From: Sulfidibacterium sp964473895
GTDB lineage: Bacteria; Bacteroidota; Bacteroidia; Bacteroidales; F082
Reading direction: 5' to 3'
Assembly: GCA_964473895.1 (NCBI GenBank)
Contig: CAYYRE010000032.1
Span: 1 to 22,981 of the forward strand
Length of the DNA stretch: 22,981 bases
Shown: positions 1-8,073 of the stretch, piece after piece
How the letters are laid out: each line of letters starts with the position of its first letter
Numbering within the stretch: position 1 is the first letter of the stretch
The notes under the pieces: model-generated
The model's input: the letters and a program-made list of their open reading frames with translations, nothing else
Told to the model about the DNA's origin: nothing
The model's database searches: none
Program-made: the position numbers and the translations under genes

Positions 1-186
1 GGGTTGTACAAAAAAGCACGTGCCGGACTGCTCAGGCAGTTTACCGGCATTGATGCTCCTTTCGAACCACCCGAAAATCCGGATATGGAAGTCCGTACTG
101 ACCAGTTGACCGTGGAAGCGACGGTAAAAAAGTGTTTGGATTTTATCTTACCTCAAATTACATTTTCCCAGGAAGAGGGGCTATGA
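1..186 (+). CDS. cysC: Adenylylsulfate (APS) kinase, C-terminal fragment
   Basis: This is a 5'-truncated reading frame that runs in from the window edge and stops at TGA 184-186, leaving 61 residues. The residues GLYKKARAG, then FTGIDAPFEPPENPD, are the conserved C-terminal segment of APS kinase (in other CysC proteins: KARAG-x-FTGID-x-P-YE-x-PENP). The family phosphorylates adenosine 5'-phosphosulfate to PAPS in the cytosol during sulfate activation. The P-loop lies outside the window, so it cannot be checked, and this could also be the kinase half of a CysN-CysC fusion. The gene converges on a minus-strand gene ending at 228. Only a weak AT-rich GGAAAA/TTTTCC hairpin (218-239) separates them. 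Confidence 0.85.
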   Translation, partial: GLYKKARAGLLRQFTGIDAPFEPPENPDMEVRTDQLTVEATVKKCLDFILPQITFSQEEGL

Positions 187-227
187 CAATTTATCCGGGC
201 TGGTAGAACGCAAACGTGGAAAAGGTT

Positions 228-434
228 TTAAAATTTTCCGGATCCATCCGCTTCTTCTTTTTCATCAGGCAAAAAATCGGAAGTGATTTTATAGACGACC
301 ACAACGGCCACAAAAGTACCGCAAATCCATATCCGGCAGCCGCCGAGGAAATATTTTAACAACGCCAGCAGGACAAGTAAACCGAGTGTTACCGGGCCAA
401 GGTACTTCCTGATTTTTGTATCGTATTTTTCCAA
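228..434 (-). CDS. Small hypothetical membrane protein (68 aa)
   Basis: The frame encodes 68 residues. It has a short charged N-terminus (MEKYDTKIRKY), two hydrophobic stretches at about residues 13-31 and 35-50 that could be membrane spans, and an acidic tail (LPDEKEEADG). I recognise no family. It starts 18 nt after the stop of the upstream yraN frame on the same strand, so the two are probably co-transcribed. A longer overlapping frame at 289-561 runs into yraN, is rich in Arg and Cys, and looks like a shadow. The gene call rests on position, strand and the plausible membrane pattern only. Confidence 0.5.
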   Translation of the reverse strand: MEKYDTKIRKYLGPVTLGLLVLLALLKYFLGGCRIWICGTFVAVVVVYKITSDFLPDEKEEADGSGKF

Positions 435-452
435 CCGTTTCTTTTTTGAAAT

Positions 453-824
453 TTATTCCGGATAATCGGCTGCATAAAAGGCCTCTTCGATGTGCCGGAT
501 GACCGTTTTTCCATCTTTTGAAATTATGGCGATGATGTCGAACCGCACATCTCCGTTCCATTCGTTTGTTTCCGCATAGGCTTCGGCCGCCCGGATGAGC
601 CGGCGCGCTTTTTGCGGGGTAACGGCCTCTTCAGGATCGCCGAAATAGTCCGTACTGCGGGTTTTTACTTCCACAATAACCAACGTGTTGTGCTCCCGGG
701 CAATGATGTCTACCTCCGCTTTTTCATATCGCCAATTGGATTCCAAAAGGGTATAGCCTTTCCTTTGCAAAAACCAACGGGCTTGCTTTTCGCCTGCTTT
801 TCCCAATGCATTGTGTTGTGCCAT
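453..824 (-). CDS. yraN: YraN/UPF0102 family nuclease-fold protein
   Basis: The protein has 123 residues, the usual length of the UPF0102 family. It shows the family pattern in order: an N-terminal GKAGEKQARWFLQRKGY helix with Glu12, then NWRYEKAEVDIIA with Asp39, then VIVEVKTR with Glu52 and Lys54. This matches the D-ExK core of a PD-(D/E)xK (Holliday-junction-resolvase-like) fold. The biological substrate of this family is poorly known, so nuclease activity is inferred from the fold. The gene diverges from metG across 170 bp and is followed at 18 nt by a small membrane protein. I saw no convincing TAnnTTTG box on its own strand upstream. Confidence 0.9.
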   Translation of the reverse strand: MAQHNALGKAGEKQARWFLQRKGYTLLESNWRYEKAEVDIIAREHNTLVIVEVKTRSTDYFGDPEEAVTPQKARRLIRAAEAYAETNEWNGDVRFDIIAIISKDGKTVIRHIEEAFYAADYPE

Positions 825-944
825 GACGAGGTAAAGAATTTTTCTTTCCAGGATTTTCCTGCATCGGGAAGTTGTTCCGGAATGGTTTGACCTCCTTCGG
901 CTGTTCTCCTGGCTTTAAAAATTATTTTATTTTGCCCATCCTGC

Positions 945-960
945 GCTTTCGCGCGAAAGC
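945..960. promoter_or_regulatory. Perfect 16-bp palindrome upstream of metG
   Basis: GCTTTCGC is followed directly by its reverse complement GCGAAAGC, with no spacer. It sits two bases upstream of the TAACTTTG -7 box of metG, in the spacer between the -33 and -7 positions. A regulator bound here would block polymerase, so an operator role is plausible. No regulator is identified, and chance or a dispersed repeat are alternatives. Confidence 0.4.
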
Positions 961-962
961 AT

Positions 963-970
963 TAACTTTG
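963..970 (+). promoter_or_regulatory. Bacteroidota -7 promoter box for metG
   Basis: TAACTTTG matches the Bacteroidota -7 consensus TAnnTTTG and ends 24 nt before the metG start codon. No clear TTTG -33 element lies at the usual distance of about 19-21 bp; the TTTG at 931-934 is 28 bp away. Confidence 0.5.
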
Positions 971-994
971 CCGAAATTATAGAAAAAAATCGAG

Positions 995-3043
995 ATGAGT
1001 AAAAAGTTTAAGCGATATACCATTACATCGGCTTTGCCGTATGCCAACGGCCCCATCCATATCGGTCATTTGGCCGGTGTTTATGTTCCGGCCGATATTT
1101 ATGCCCGGTACCTTCGCTCCAAAGGCGAAGACGTTTTGTTCATCGGCGGTTCCGACGAGCATGGTGTTCCCATCACCATCAAAGCCCGCAAAGAAGGGGT
1201 GTCGCCACAGGATATTGTGGACCGGTATCATAACATCATTAAAAAATCGTTTGAAGAATTTGGGATTTCGTTTGACGTTTACTCCCGGACTTCGGCGCCG
1301 GTACATCACGAAACGGCTTCCGCTTTTTTTAAAAAACTTTATGACGAAGGGAAATTCATCGAAAAAACCAACGAGCAATATTACGACGAAGCCACCCATA
1401 CTTTTCTGGCCGACCGGTACATTACGGGGACTTGTCCGCATTGTGGCTACGAAAAAGCGTATGGCGACCAGTGCGAAAGCTGTGGTACTTCGCTGAGTCC
1501 TTTGGAACTCATTAATCCCAAATCGGCACTCAGTGGCAATGTGCCGGTATTGCGCGAAACCAAACATTGGTACCTGCCGTTGGATCAATATGAGGACTTT
1601 TTGCGCAAATGGATTCTTGAAGGGCATAAAGACGACTGGAAAACCAATGTGTACGGACAGGTGAAATCGTGGATCGACCAGGGATTGAAACCGCGTGCCG
1701 TCACCCGTGACCTGGACTGGGGCGTAAAAGTGCCGGTGGAAGGGGCCGAAGGCAAAGTGCTCTACGTATGGTTTGATGCTCCCATCGGGTATATTTCCGC
1801 TGCCCGCGAATGGAGCGCCCGTACAGGCAAAGCGTGGGAACCCTATTGGAAATCGCAGGATACCAAACTGGTGCATTTTATCGGAAAAGACAACATCGTG
1901 TTTCACTGTATCATTTTTCCGGTGATGCTGAAAGCCGAAGGTAGTTATATTTTGCCCGACAATGTGCCGGCCAACGAGTTTCTGAACCTGGAAAACGATA
2001 AGATTTCCACTTCGCGCAACTGGGCTGTCTGGTTGCATGAATATCTTGAAGAATTTCCCGGAAAACAGGATGTTTTACGCTATGTGCTGACGGCCAATGC
2101 CCCCGAAACCAAAGACAACGACTTTACCTGGCGTGATTTTCAGGCACGCAACAACAATGAATTGCTGGCCATTTTCGGCAATTTCGTAAACCGTACACTC
2201 ATACTGACCAAAAAATATTTTGATGGCCAAGTGCCTGCCCGCCATGCGTTGCATGCTATCGACCGGCAAACATTGGACAGCCTGAAAGCCTTTCCCAAAA
2301 AAATTGCCCGCAGCATCGAACTTTACCGGTTCCGTGAAGCATTGGGTGAAATGATGAACCTGGCACGCCTTGGTAACAAATACCTCACCGACAATGAGCC
2401 GTGGAAAATCTTTAAAACCGATCCCGAAAGGGTGGAAACCATCCTGAATATCTCTTTGCAGATTGCCGCCTCTCTTTCTATTGTGGCGGAACCGTTTTTG
2501 CCCTTTTCGGCAAAAAGGCTCAACGAAATGCTCCATATCGAACCCAAAAAGTGGGAAGATGCCGGAAAAGACGACCTCTTGCCGGCGGGCCATGTGTTGG
2601 GCAAACCGGCCTTTTTGTTTGAAAAAATTGAAGATGCCGATGTGGAGAAACAGGTACAGAAATTGTTAGACACGAAAAAAGCCAATGAGGCAACTGCTCC
2701 GGCCGTTCCGCAAAAGGAAGAAATTACTTACGATGATTTTACTAAAATGGACATCCGTACCGGAACCATTTTGGAAGCGGAAAAAGTGCCCAAGACCAAA
2801 AAGCTGCTGCAATTGAAAATTGATACCGGTATCGACCGGCGGACGGTGGTTTCGGGAATTGCCGAACATTACAAACCCGAAGAAATTGTGGGCCGCAAAG
2901 TGTGTGTACTGGTGAACCTGGCACCGCGAAAACTGAGGGGCATCACCTCGCAGGGGATGATCCTGATGGCCGAAGATGCCGATGGAAAACTCTGTTTTGT
3001 TGCGCCCACCGAAGAAGTCAGGAATGGAAGCGAGGTGAAGTAA
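995..3043 (+). CDS. metG: Methionyl-tRNA synthetase with C-terminal tRNA-binding domain
   Basis: The 682-residue protein charges tRNA-Met with methionine in the cytosol. Visible landmarks: the class I HIGH motif at residues 22-25 after SALPYANGPI; a zinc knuckle with Cys147, Cys150, Cys160 and Cys163 (CPHC and CESC); the KMSKS-equivalent KISTS at 336-340; and the anticodon-binding helical region following it. A C-terminal Trbp111-like OB-fold domain lies at about 577-682 (DIRTGTILEAEKVPKTKKL, then NLAPRKLRGITSQGMIL). The length and the fused OB domain are usual for Bacteroidota MetG. The start follows a TAACTTTG box and a palindrome, and the gene diverges from yraN. It appears intact. The 353-aa open frame on the opposite strand is a codon-bias shadow. 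Confidence 0.98.
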   Translation: MSKKFKRYTITSALPYANGPIHIGHLAGVYVPADIYARYLRSKGEDVLFIGGSDEHGVPITIKARKEGVSPQDIVDRYHNIIKKSFEEFGISFDVYSRTSAPVHHETASAFFKKLYDEGKFIEKTNEQYYDEATHTFLADRYITGTCPHCGYEKAYGDQCESCGTSLSPLELINPKSALSGNVPVLRETKHWYLPLDQYEDFLRKWILEGHKDDWKTNVYGQVKSWIDQGLKPRAVTRDLDWGVKVPVEGAEGKVLYVWFDAPIGYISAAREWSARTGKAWEPYWKSQDTKLVHFIGKDNIVFHCIIFPVMLKAEGSYILPDNVPANEFLNLENDKISTSRNWAVWLHEYLEEFPGKQDVLRYVLTANAPETKDNDFTWRDFQARNNNELLAIFGNFVNRTLILTKKYFDGQVPARHALHAIDRQTLDSLKAFPKKIARSIELYRFREALGEMMNLARLGNKYLTDNEPWKIFKTDPERVETILNISLQIAASLSIVAEPFLPFSAKRLNEMLHIEPKKWEDAGKDDLLPAGHVLGKPAFLFEKIEDADVEKQVQKLLDTKKANEATAPAVPQKEEITYDDFTKMDIRTGTILEAEKVPKTKKLLQLKIDTGIDRRTVVSGIAEHYKPEEIVGRKVCVLVNLAPRKLRGITSQGMILMAEDADGKLCFVAPTEEVRNGSEVK

Positions 3044-3335
3044 ATCCGGACTTTTCTATTTTTTGACTATTTGACAGGGAAAAGTATCCTGGGATACGGG
3101 ATGGCCGGTTTTGAATAGGGGGGTTATAGTATTGAAAACCTACCGGTAACGCTTTTTTTACGAAAAGGGGAAAGCGAGATTGAAATCACGTTGGCGTTCA
3201 AATTTTTACCCAAAGAAACTCCTTTTGTTTTTTCAACTTCATTTTGTTTGAAACTCTTTTGGAATCGAATAAAAAACAGCCGTGATTGCCGTTATTTTTA
3301 TGCAAATATGATTTTTTACCCCTAACCTGTTTTGT
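3044..3335. other. Intergenic region between metG and phoH, no gene seen
   Basis: These 292 bp of AT-rich DNA hold a T-rich tract just after metG (about 3052-3066) and a small dyad GTATC-CTGG-GATAC at 3084-3097. No convincing terminator stem precedes a T run, and I found no exact TAnnTTTG box before the PhoH gene; the nearest match is TATTTTTA at 3293-3300. Minus-strand frames that cross into the phoH gene look like its shadows. Confidence 0.5.
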
Positions 3336-4676
3336 ATGCCTGTTAAGAAACCGGAAAAGAAGAAAAAGATTTTTGTATTGGATACGTCGGTTATCCTGTA
3401 CAACCACAATGCCATCAATAACTTTGATGACAACGATGTGGCCATTCCCATCACCGTACTTGAAGAGCTGGACAATTTTAAAAAAGGGAACGATACCAAG
3501 AATTTCGAAGCCCGTGAGTTTATCCGTTTCCTCGACCACATTTCGGGCAAGCTGACCATGACCAACTGGCGGCGTCTCAACGGGCCGGAAAAAGGTAAAT
3601 TCAGGGTGATTATGAACGAACAAAGCCGCCGCGATGCCCGTCATGTTTTCGGCGAAGACAAACCGGACCACCGTATCCTGAATGCTGCGCTGAAACTAAA
3701 GGAAGACCATCCCGACCGGAAAGTGGTGCTGGTGAGCAAAGACATCAACCTGCGGCTGAAGGCCAAAGCCATGAACCTGCCGGCCGAAGATTTTGAAACC
3801 GGAAAGATTAAAAACATCAGCACCTTATACACCGGAAAAGACAAGCTGACCCATGTTGATGGAAGCGTTATTGACAAACTCTATGCCGAAGGGTTTTGTT
3901 CGTTGGAAGCACTGGGTATTGAAAAGCCTTACCCCAACCATTATTTTATCCTGAAGGGGACACGGGCTTCGGCGCTGGCTTATTACAACCCGGTAACCCA
4001 ACGGGTGGAACGGGTGGAAAAAAAGGCTGTGGCGCGCATCATGCCGCGTAATGCGGAACAGGTTTTTGCACTGCACGCCATTATGAATCCTGAAGTAAAA
4101 CTGGTGACACTGCAAGGGGTGGCCGGAACGGGAAAGACCCTATTGGCCCTGGCCGGTGCCTGGGAACAACGCCGCCAGTACAAACAAATTTATATGGCGC
4201 GCCCCATTGTGCCGTTGAGCAACAAAGACATTGGCTACCTGCCCGGCGATGTCAATTCCAAAATCAACCCTTACATGGAACCACTGTGGGATAACCTGAA
4301 ATTTATCCAAAACCAATTTGGAGAACAGGATAAAGAGTATCGTCATATTAAAGATGCCATCGACAGCGAAAAACTGATGATTACGCCGCTGGCTTATATC
4401 CGCGGCCGCAGTATCTCCAATGTGATTTTTATTGTGGATGAAGCCCAAAACCTGACACCACACGAAATTAAAACCATCATAACCCGCGCCGGCGAAAATA
4501 CCAAAATCATTTTTACCGGCGATATTTACCAGATTGATACCCCTTACCTCGACTCGCAGTCCAACGGATTATCCGTACTCATCGACCGGTTGAAACAAAA
4601 TGCCATTTATGCCCATATCCGGCTCGAAAAAGGAGAGCGTTCGGAATTGGCCAACCTTGCTAACGAACTGCTTTAA
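3336..4676 (+). CDS. PhoH family ATPase with N-terminal PIN domain (YlaK/PhoH2 type)
   Basis: The 446-residue protein has two parts. An N-terminal PIN nuclease-like domain (about 10-150) carries the acidic positions expected of the fold: Asp16 in FVLDTSVIL, Glu43/Glu44 in VLEELDNF, Asp111 in PDHRIL and Asp136 in VSKDINL. A PhoH ATPase domain (about 235-446) has Walker A GVAGTGKT at 261-268 and Walker B VIFIVDEAQN at 363-372. Members of this architecture are described as RNA helicase/RNase toxins or RNA-processing enzymes; the role here is inferred. A lysine-rich N-terminus (MPVKKPEKKKK) precedes the PIN domain. No partner antitoxin-like frame is visible upstream. The stop is 9 bp from the convergent stop of the next gene, leaving no room for a terminator. 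A second PhoH of different architecture lies at 13687-14637. Confidence 0.93.
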   Translation: MPVKKPEKKKKIFVLDTSVILYNHNAINNFDDNDVAIPITVLEELDNFKKGNDTKNFEAREFIRFLDHISGKLTMTNWRRLNGPEKGKFRVIMNEQSRRDARHVFGEDKPDHRILNAALKLKEDHPDRKVVLVSKDINLRLKAKAMNLPAEDFETGKIKNISTLYTGKDKLTHVDGSVIDKLYAEGFCSLEALGIEKPYPNHYFILKGTRASALAYYNPVTQRVERVEKKAVARIMPRNAEQVFALHAIMNPEVKLVTLQGVAGTGKTLLALAGAWEQRRQYKQIYMARPIVPLSNKDIGYLPGDVNSKINPYMEPLWDNLKFIQNQFGEQDKEYRHIKDAIDSEKLMITPLAYIRGRSISNVIFIVDEAQNLTPHEIKTIITRAGENTKIIFTGDIYQIDTPYLDSQSNGLSVLIDRLKQNAIYAHIRLEKGERSELANLANELL

Positions 4677-4685
4677 ACCGGAGCC

Positions 4686-5141
4686 TTAAAATACGTAAGA
4701 GTCGCTTTGGTATTTACGGATCAGCCGGTCACGCTGCTTTTTTCGCTTTTTTGCCTTCAACAGGAGGGGGATGGCAATGCCTGCGGAAAGCACACCTCCG
4801 GTAACCGTAATCACCCCGATGGATTTGATCATAACATCCGATTCGCTTCCTTGTTGACCGCTGTCTGTTAGTAACATAAAGCTGCCAAAGCTGAGCATTG
4901 CACCCGAAAAAACAGCAAACACAATCCCCATGCTCTTGTCGGCAATTCTTTGCCGGTTTCTTTTCAGAATCCGTTGGAGCGAAGCAATACTCTGCGGCGG
5001 CAGGGGGCGGGTTGTTTCTGTTAAAATACCCAGTTTTTCGAGCTTGTGCCACTCACAGGGCTTCAGCTGCTGGGATGTGGCCGTTTGAAACATAAAGAAA
5101 AGCCCGGTCAGTAAAACAATTCCTTTAAAAAATATGCGCAT
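4686..5141 (-). CDS. Hypothetical small membrane protein with signal peptide
   Basis: I chose the ATG at 5141, giving 151 residues, because MRIFFKGIVLLTGLFFMFQ is a clear signal sequence with probable cleavage near ATS-QQ (residue 24). The longer frame from 5219 would put 26 odd residues in front of it and overlap the upstream gene. After the signal come about 45 soluble residues with a Pro-rich stretch (TTRPLPPQS), then two hydrophobic segments at about 71-93 and 106-129, then a strongly basic tail (KAKKRKKQRDRLIRKY). I recognise no family. It is the last gene of the M20-mtnA-lipoprotein operon, 22 nt after the lipoprotein stop, and its stop lies 9 bp from the convergent phoH stop. Confidence 0.65.
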   Translation of the reverse strand: MRIFFKGIVLLTGLFFMFQTATSQQLKPCEWHKLEKLGILTETTRPLPPQSIASLQRILKRNRQRIADKSMGIVFAVFSGAMLSFGSFMLLTDSGQQGSESDVMIKSIGVITVTGGVLSAGIAIPLLLKAKKRKKQRDRLIRKYQSDSYVF

Positions 5142-5163
5142 AAAAAAGAAGTTTTCGGTTTCC

Positions 5164-5499
5164 TTATTTTTGGACCAGGGCGATGGTGGCATCAAAATCC
5201 GCCCCAAGGCAAACGGCAAATTCCGGAAGGGTATCCGGGACGTAATGAATGATTTTAAAGGTTATTTTGTCATCGCTTTGTAAATTTTTCATCGCGGTGC
5301 TGTCATCTGTTGTAAAAGATACGATCAGGGAGGTGTTTACCGGAAGGCCGGTTGGGAAAGATTGTATAATGACCACCCGGTCACGGCAAGTATACTTTCC
5401 TTTGGTAAATATTCCCTGGTATTGTTCCGTGTTGCTTTTATGACAGCCCGAAATCCCGGCAAAGGAAAGGAGCATTAAAATGAAAATAACTTTTTTCAT
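5164..5499 (-). CDS. Small lipoprotein of unknown function
   Basis: From the ATG at 5499 the product has 111 residues and begins MKKVIFILMLLSFAGISGC, a lipoprotein signal with lipobox ISGC (lipidated Cys19). An upstream in-frame ATG at 5517 would add MKNPVL. That ATG overlaps the mtnA stop by one base (TAATG), so translation may be coupled and either start is possible. The mature part (about 90 residues) is beta-rich in appearance, with two further cysteines (YTCRDR and FAVCLG) that could form a disulfide. I recognise no domain. It belongs to the operon led by the M20 amidohydrolase. Its location is predicted to be the periplasm or outer membrane. Confidence 0.7.
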   Translation of the reverse strand: MKKVIFILMLLSFAGISGCHKSNTEQYQGIFTKGKYTCRDRVVIIQSFPTGLPVNTSLIVSFTTDDSTAMKNLQSDDKITFKIIHYVPDTLPEFAVCLGADFDATIALVQK

Positions 5500-5516
5500 A
5501 AGGACAGGATTTTTCA

Positions 5517-6572
5517 TTAAAGGTTTTTGTTCTCCATCAGTCTTTTTATGGAAAGACGGTCGGCTTTGATAATACCTTTTTCGGTTATGATGCCCGTAAT
5601 GTATTTGGCAGGAGTAACATCGAAAGCCGGGTTATAAGCCCCGGAACCTGGTGAGCAGACCCTTATTTTTACCAAATTCCCATTATCGTCCGGTCCGGTT
5701 TGATACAACACTTCATCCTGCGAGCGTTCCTCAATGGGAATGTCACTGCCCGTTTCGCAGGCTATGTCAAAAGTGGAGGAAGGGGCGGCAATGTAAAAAG
5801 GAATACCGAATGTATTGGCCAGGATGGCCCTGCCGAGGGTACCGATTTTGTTGGCCGTATCGCCGTTGGCGGCAATCCGGTCGGCCCCGGTGATAACCAG
5901 GTCTATTTTACCTTGGGCCATGAGCGATGCAGCGGCATTATCGGGAATGATTACATGGGGAACGCCTGCATTTTTCAGTTCCCACGCTGTCAGCCGGCCT
6001 CCTTGCCCGCGGGGCCGGGTTTCATCAACATATACAAAGACTTTTTTTCCTTCTTCCTGTGCAAGATACACGGGTGCCAGGGCGGTGCCGTAATCCACAA
6101 AAGCCAGCCAACCTGCATTGCAATGCGTCAGGACACGGGTTTCATCCCCCATGAGCCGGCTGCCGTGCCGGCCAATGGCTTTTGAAAAGGCGGCATCTTC
6201 TTCGGCCACGGCATGGGCTTCTTCCACTGCCTTTTCTACGGATTCCAGTCCGGCACGGTAAACACGCTCTACCGCATAAAACAGATTTTTGGCGGTGGGA
6301 CGCGTATTTTCAATGTCACTACGGGCTTCCCGGATCATTTTTAAACGGTCTTTACTGCCAATGGTCAAAAAAGCCTGTGCCATGGCGAAACCTGCAGCAG
6401 CCCCAATGGCTCCTGCTCCGCGCACCATCATATCCGTAATGGCAATACAGGTATCCCAGTAGGTTTTGCATTCATGGATTTTAAACTGAAAAGGCAATAG
6501 ATTTTGCTGAATCAGAAATACCGAGGAGCCTTCCATCCAAACGGTCCGGTAGTTTTTGTCGCCGACTTTCAT
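5517..6572 (-). CDS. mtnA: S-methyl-5-thioribose-1-phosphate isomerase (MtnA)
   Basis: The 351-residue protein belongs to the eIF2B-alpha/MtnA fold. It converts 5-methylthioribose-1-phosphate to 5-methylthioribulose-1-phosphate in methionine salvage. Family landmarks are all present: RGAGAIGAAAGF at 51-62, LTHCNAG with catalytic Cys151, DETRPRGQGGRLTAWEL at 183-199, PDNAAASLM at 210-218, and TGADRIAANGDTANKIGT with catalytic Asp231. These separate MtnA from plain eIF2B-like proteins. A related sugar-phosphate isomerase (ribose-1,5-bisphosphate type) is a less likely alternative. The start overlaps the stop of the M20 amidohydrolase by 4 nt (ATGA), implying coupled translation. No other methionine-salvage gene (mtnK, mtnB, mtnD) is in the window. 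Confidence 0.93.
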   Translation of the reverse strand: MKVGDKNYRTVWMEGSSVFLIQQNLLPFQFKIHECKTYWDTCIAITDMMVRGAGAIGAAAGFAMAQAFLTIGSKDRLKMIREARSDIENTRPTAKNLFYAVERVYRAGLESVEKAVEEAHAVAEEDAAFSKAIGRHGSRLMGDETRVLTHCNAGWLAFVDYGTALAPVYLAQEEGKKVFVYVDETRPRGQGGRLTAWELKNAGVPHVIIPDNAAASLMAQGKIDLVITGADRIAANGDTANKIGTLGRAILANTFGIPFYIAAPSSTFDIACETGSDIPIEERSQDEVLYQTGPDDNGNLVKIRVCSPGSGAYNPAFDVTPAKYITGIITEKGIIKADRLSIKRLMENKNL

Positions 6573-7765
6573 AACGGGTTTTTAAGCAATTGTAAAGTTT
6601 CATAAATCATAAGTCCCGTACCGGTTTCAAGGCTTTTTTCATCCACATCAAAACGGGAGGTATGCAATCCCGAAACAATCCCTTTAGCCTCGTTGCGGGT
6701 GCCGAGACGGTAAAAACAGGCGGGAACATGCTGGGCAAAACGGGCGAAATCTTCGGCTGTCATGCGGATGTCCAGATCCACCACGTTTTCTTTTCCCAAA
6801 AATTCTTCGGCTGCCCGACGGGCCTGTGCCGTTACGTGCGGATTGTTTTTCAAAAACGGATATCCTTTGTCAATGGCCACTTCACACGAGCAACCGTGAG
6901 CCTCCGCTACCGACTGGGCAGTTTGGCGGATGAGGGTATGTGCTTTCATTCGCCACTGCTCGTCAAATGTCCGGAAGGTGCCGTGGGCAACTGCTTCCGA
7001 AGGGATAATGTTGGTGGCGCCGAGGGCTTCCAGTTTGCCGAATGACAAAACCGACGGCAGGCCGGGAGGGAGCTTTCGGCTGACAATGCTTTGCAGCGAA
7101 ACCAGGATTTCGGCCAATGCCAGCACGGTGTCGTTCACCTTTTCGGGGATGGCGGCATGACCACCGTGGCCGCGGACAAACAAATGGATTTCATCTGTGG
7201 AGGCCATATAGATGCCGCTGCGGAATCCCACTTTTCCGGCATCCAAATCCGGAAAAACATGTTGTCCGAGCATAACGTCCGGTGCCGGGTTTTCCAAAGC
7301 CCCTGCTTCTATCATGTGCAGTGCCCCGCCCGGAAACTTTTCCTCGGCCGGCTGAAATAAAAATTTTACCGTACCTTCAAACTGGTCTTTGTGTTCCTGT
7401 AAATATTTTAGTGTTCCGAGCAAACAGGTGGTGTGTACATCATGGCCGCATGCATGCATAACCCCTTTGTTTTCGGATATATAGTTCGTTTCGTTTTCTT
7501 CCGTAATGGGCAGGGCATCCATATCCGCCCGCAGGCCTACGGTTTTTTTCTGCGGATTTTTTCCTTCGATGGTTCCCGTAATGCCATATCCGCCCACATG
7601 GGTTTTATGGGAAATACCCCATCCCAAAAGGGTCCCGGAAATGAATGATGCGGTTTCCTTTTCCTGAAAACTGAGTTCCGGATGGGCATGCAAATGCCGC
7701 CGCATTTCAATCAGCCCGGGCAACATAGCCACCACACCGGTTTTTATTTCTTTTATCTCTGTCAC
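6569..7765 (-). CDS. M20 family amidohydrolase (N-acyl amino acid / hippurate hydrolase type)
   Basis: The 398-residue cytosolic metallohydrolase is of the HipO/AbgB/ILL1 branch of M20. Metal and catalytic residues are visible in order: GLRADMDALP (Asp81, Asp83), HACGHDVHT with Cys106 and His108, the catalytic Glu pair in QPAEE (141-142), His169 in LGQHVFPDL, and His368 in SGLHTSRFD. The dimerisation-domain region (about 188-300) contains RGHGGHAAIPE. The family removes acyl groups from amino acids or similar amides; the substrate cannot be told from sequence. It is the first gene of a four-gene operon and overlaps mtnA by 4 nt. A TATATTTG -7 box lies 17 nt upstream of the start. The gene is full length with no defect seen. 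Confidence 0.93.
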   Translation of the reverse strand: MTEIKEIKTGVVAMLPGLIEMRRHLHAHPELSFQEKETASFISGTLLGWGISHKTHVGGYGITGTIEGKNPQKKTVGLRADMDALPITEENETNYISENKGVMHACGHDVHTTCLLGTLKYLQEHKDQFEGTVKFLFQPAEEKFPGGALHMIEAGALENPAPDVMLGQHVFPDLDAGKVGFRSGIYMASTDEIHLFVRGHGGHAAIPEKVNDTVLALAEILVSLQSIVSRKLPPGLPSVLSFGKLEALGATNIIPSEAVAHGTFRTFDEQWRMKAHTLIRQTAQSVAEAHGCSCEVAIDKGYPFLKNNPHVTAQARRAAEEFLGKENVVDLDIRMTAEDFARFAQHVPACFYRLGTRNEAKGIVSGLHTSRFDVDEKSLETGTGLMIYETLQLLKNPL

Positions 7766-7782
7766 TTCGCAGGTGTTTTGAA

Positions 7783-7790
7783 CAAATATA
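7783..7790 (-). promoter_or_regulatory. -7 promoter box for the amidohydrolase-mtnA operon
   Basis: Read on the minus strand this is TATATTTG, an exact TAnnTTTG match, ending 17 nt before the start codon at 7765. No good TTTG -33 element was found at the expected spacing. Confidence 0.45.
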
Positions 7791-8040
7791 CATGAAATTT
7801 TTTCATTTGAATTTACACACAGACGAAAGAAAAAATTTTATGGGAAAGCGAAGCGGTTCCCACTGAAAAAAAGATTTTGCTCTTTTTTATGGCAAAATGG
7901 TTTTTTTATAGGGGAAGGGTACATAAAAAATTTTATCCGGGACAAAACCACCTGTTACGACAAAATAATAGTTAACCTTAAAAAGCAGCCATTGCTTCAT
8001 GAAAAAGAAAAAGGCATGCCGTTTAATTTTTTGGGATATT

Positions 8041-8073
8041 CTTGCTTTTCAAACCAAATTATTTATAAATTTG
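8041..8073 (+). promoter_or_regulatory. Promoter for the TIGR03032 / FG-GAP protein unit
   Basis: TAAATTTG at 8066-8073 matches TAnnTTTG exactly. CTTG at 8041-8044 is a near match to the -33 TTTG, 21 bp upstream. The start codon is 121 nt further on, an unusually long leader for this window. Confidence 0.45.

Noticed and set aside
218..239. GGAAAA/TTTTCC hairpin between cysC and the small membrane gene
   Set aside because: The stem is only 6 bp and AT-rich, and it overlaps the 3' end of the small gene; too weak to call a terminator.
977..2038. 353-codon open frame on the minus strand inside metG
   Set aside because: It is fully antisense to a clear methionyl-tRNA synthetase, has no recognisable domain, and is explained by codon bias of the real gene.
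3084..3097. GTATC/GATAC dyad after metG
   Set aside because: Short stem, no T tract next to it, could be chance.
7889..7977. 28-codon frame (MAKWFFYRG...) in the 7766-8194 gap
   Set aside because: Too short, no ribosome-binding context and no recognisable features.
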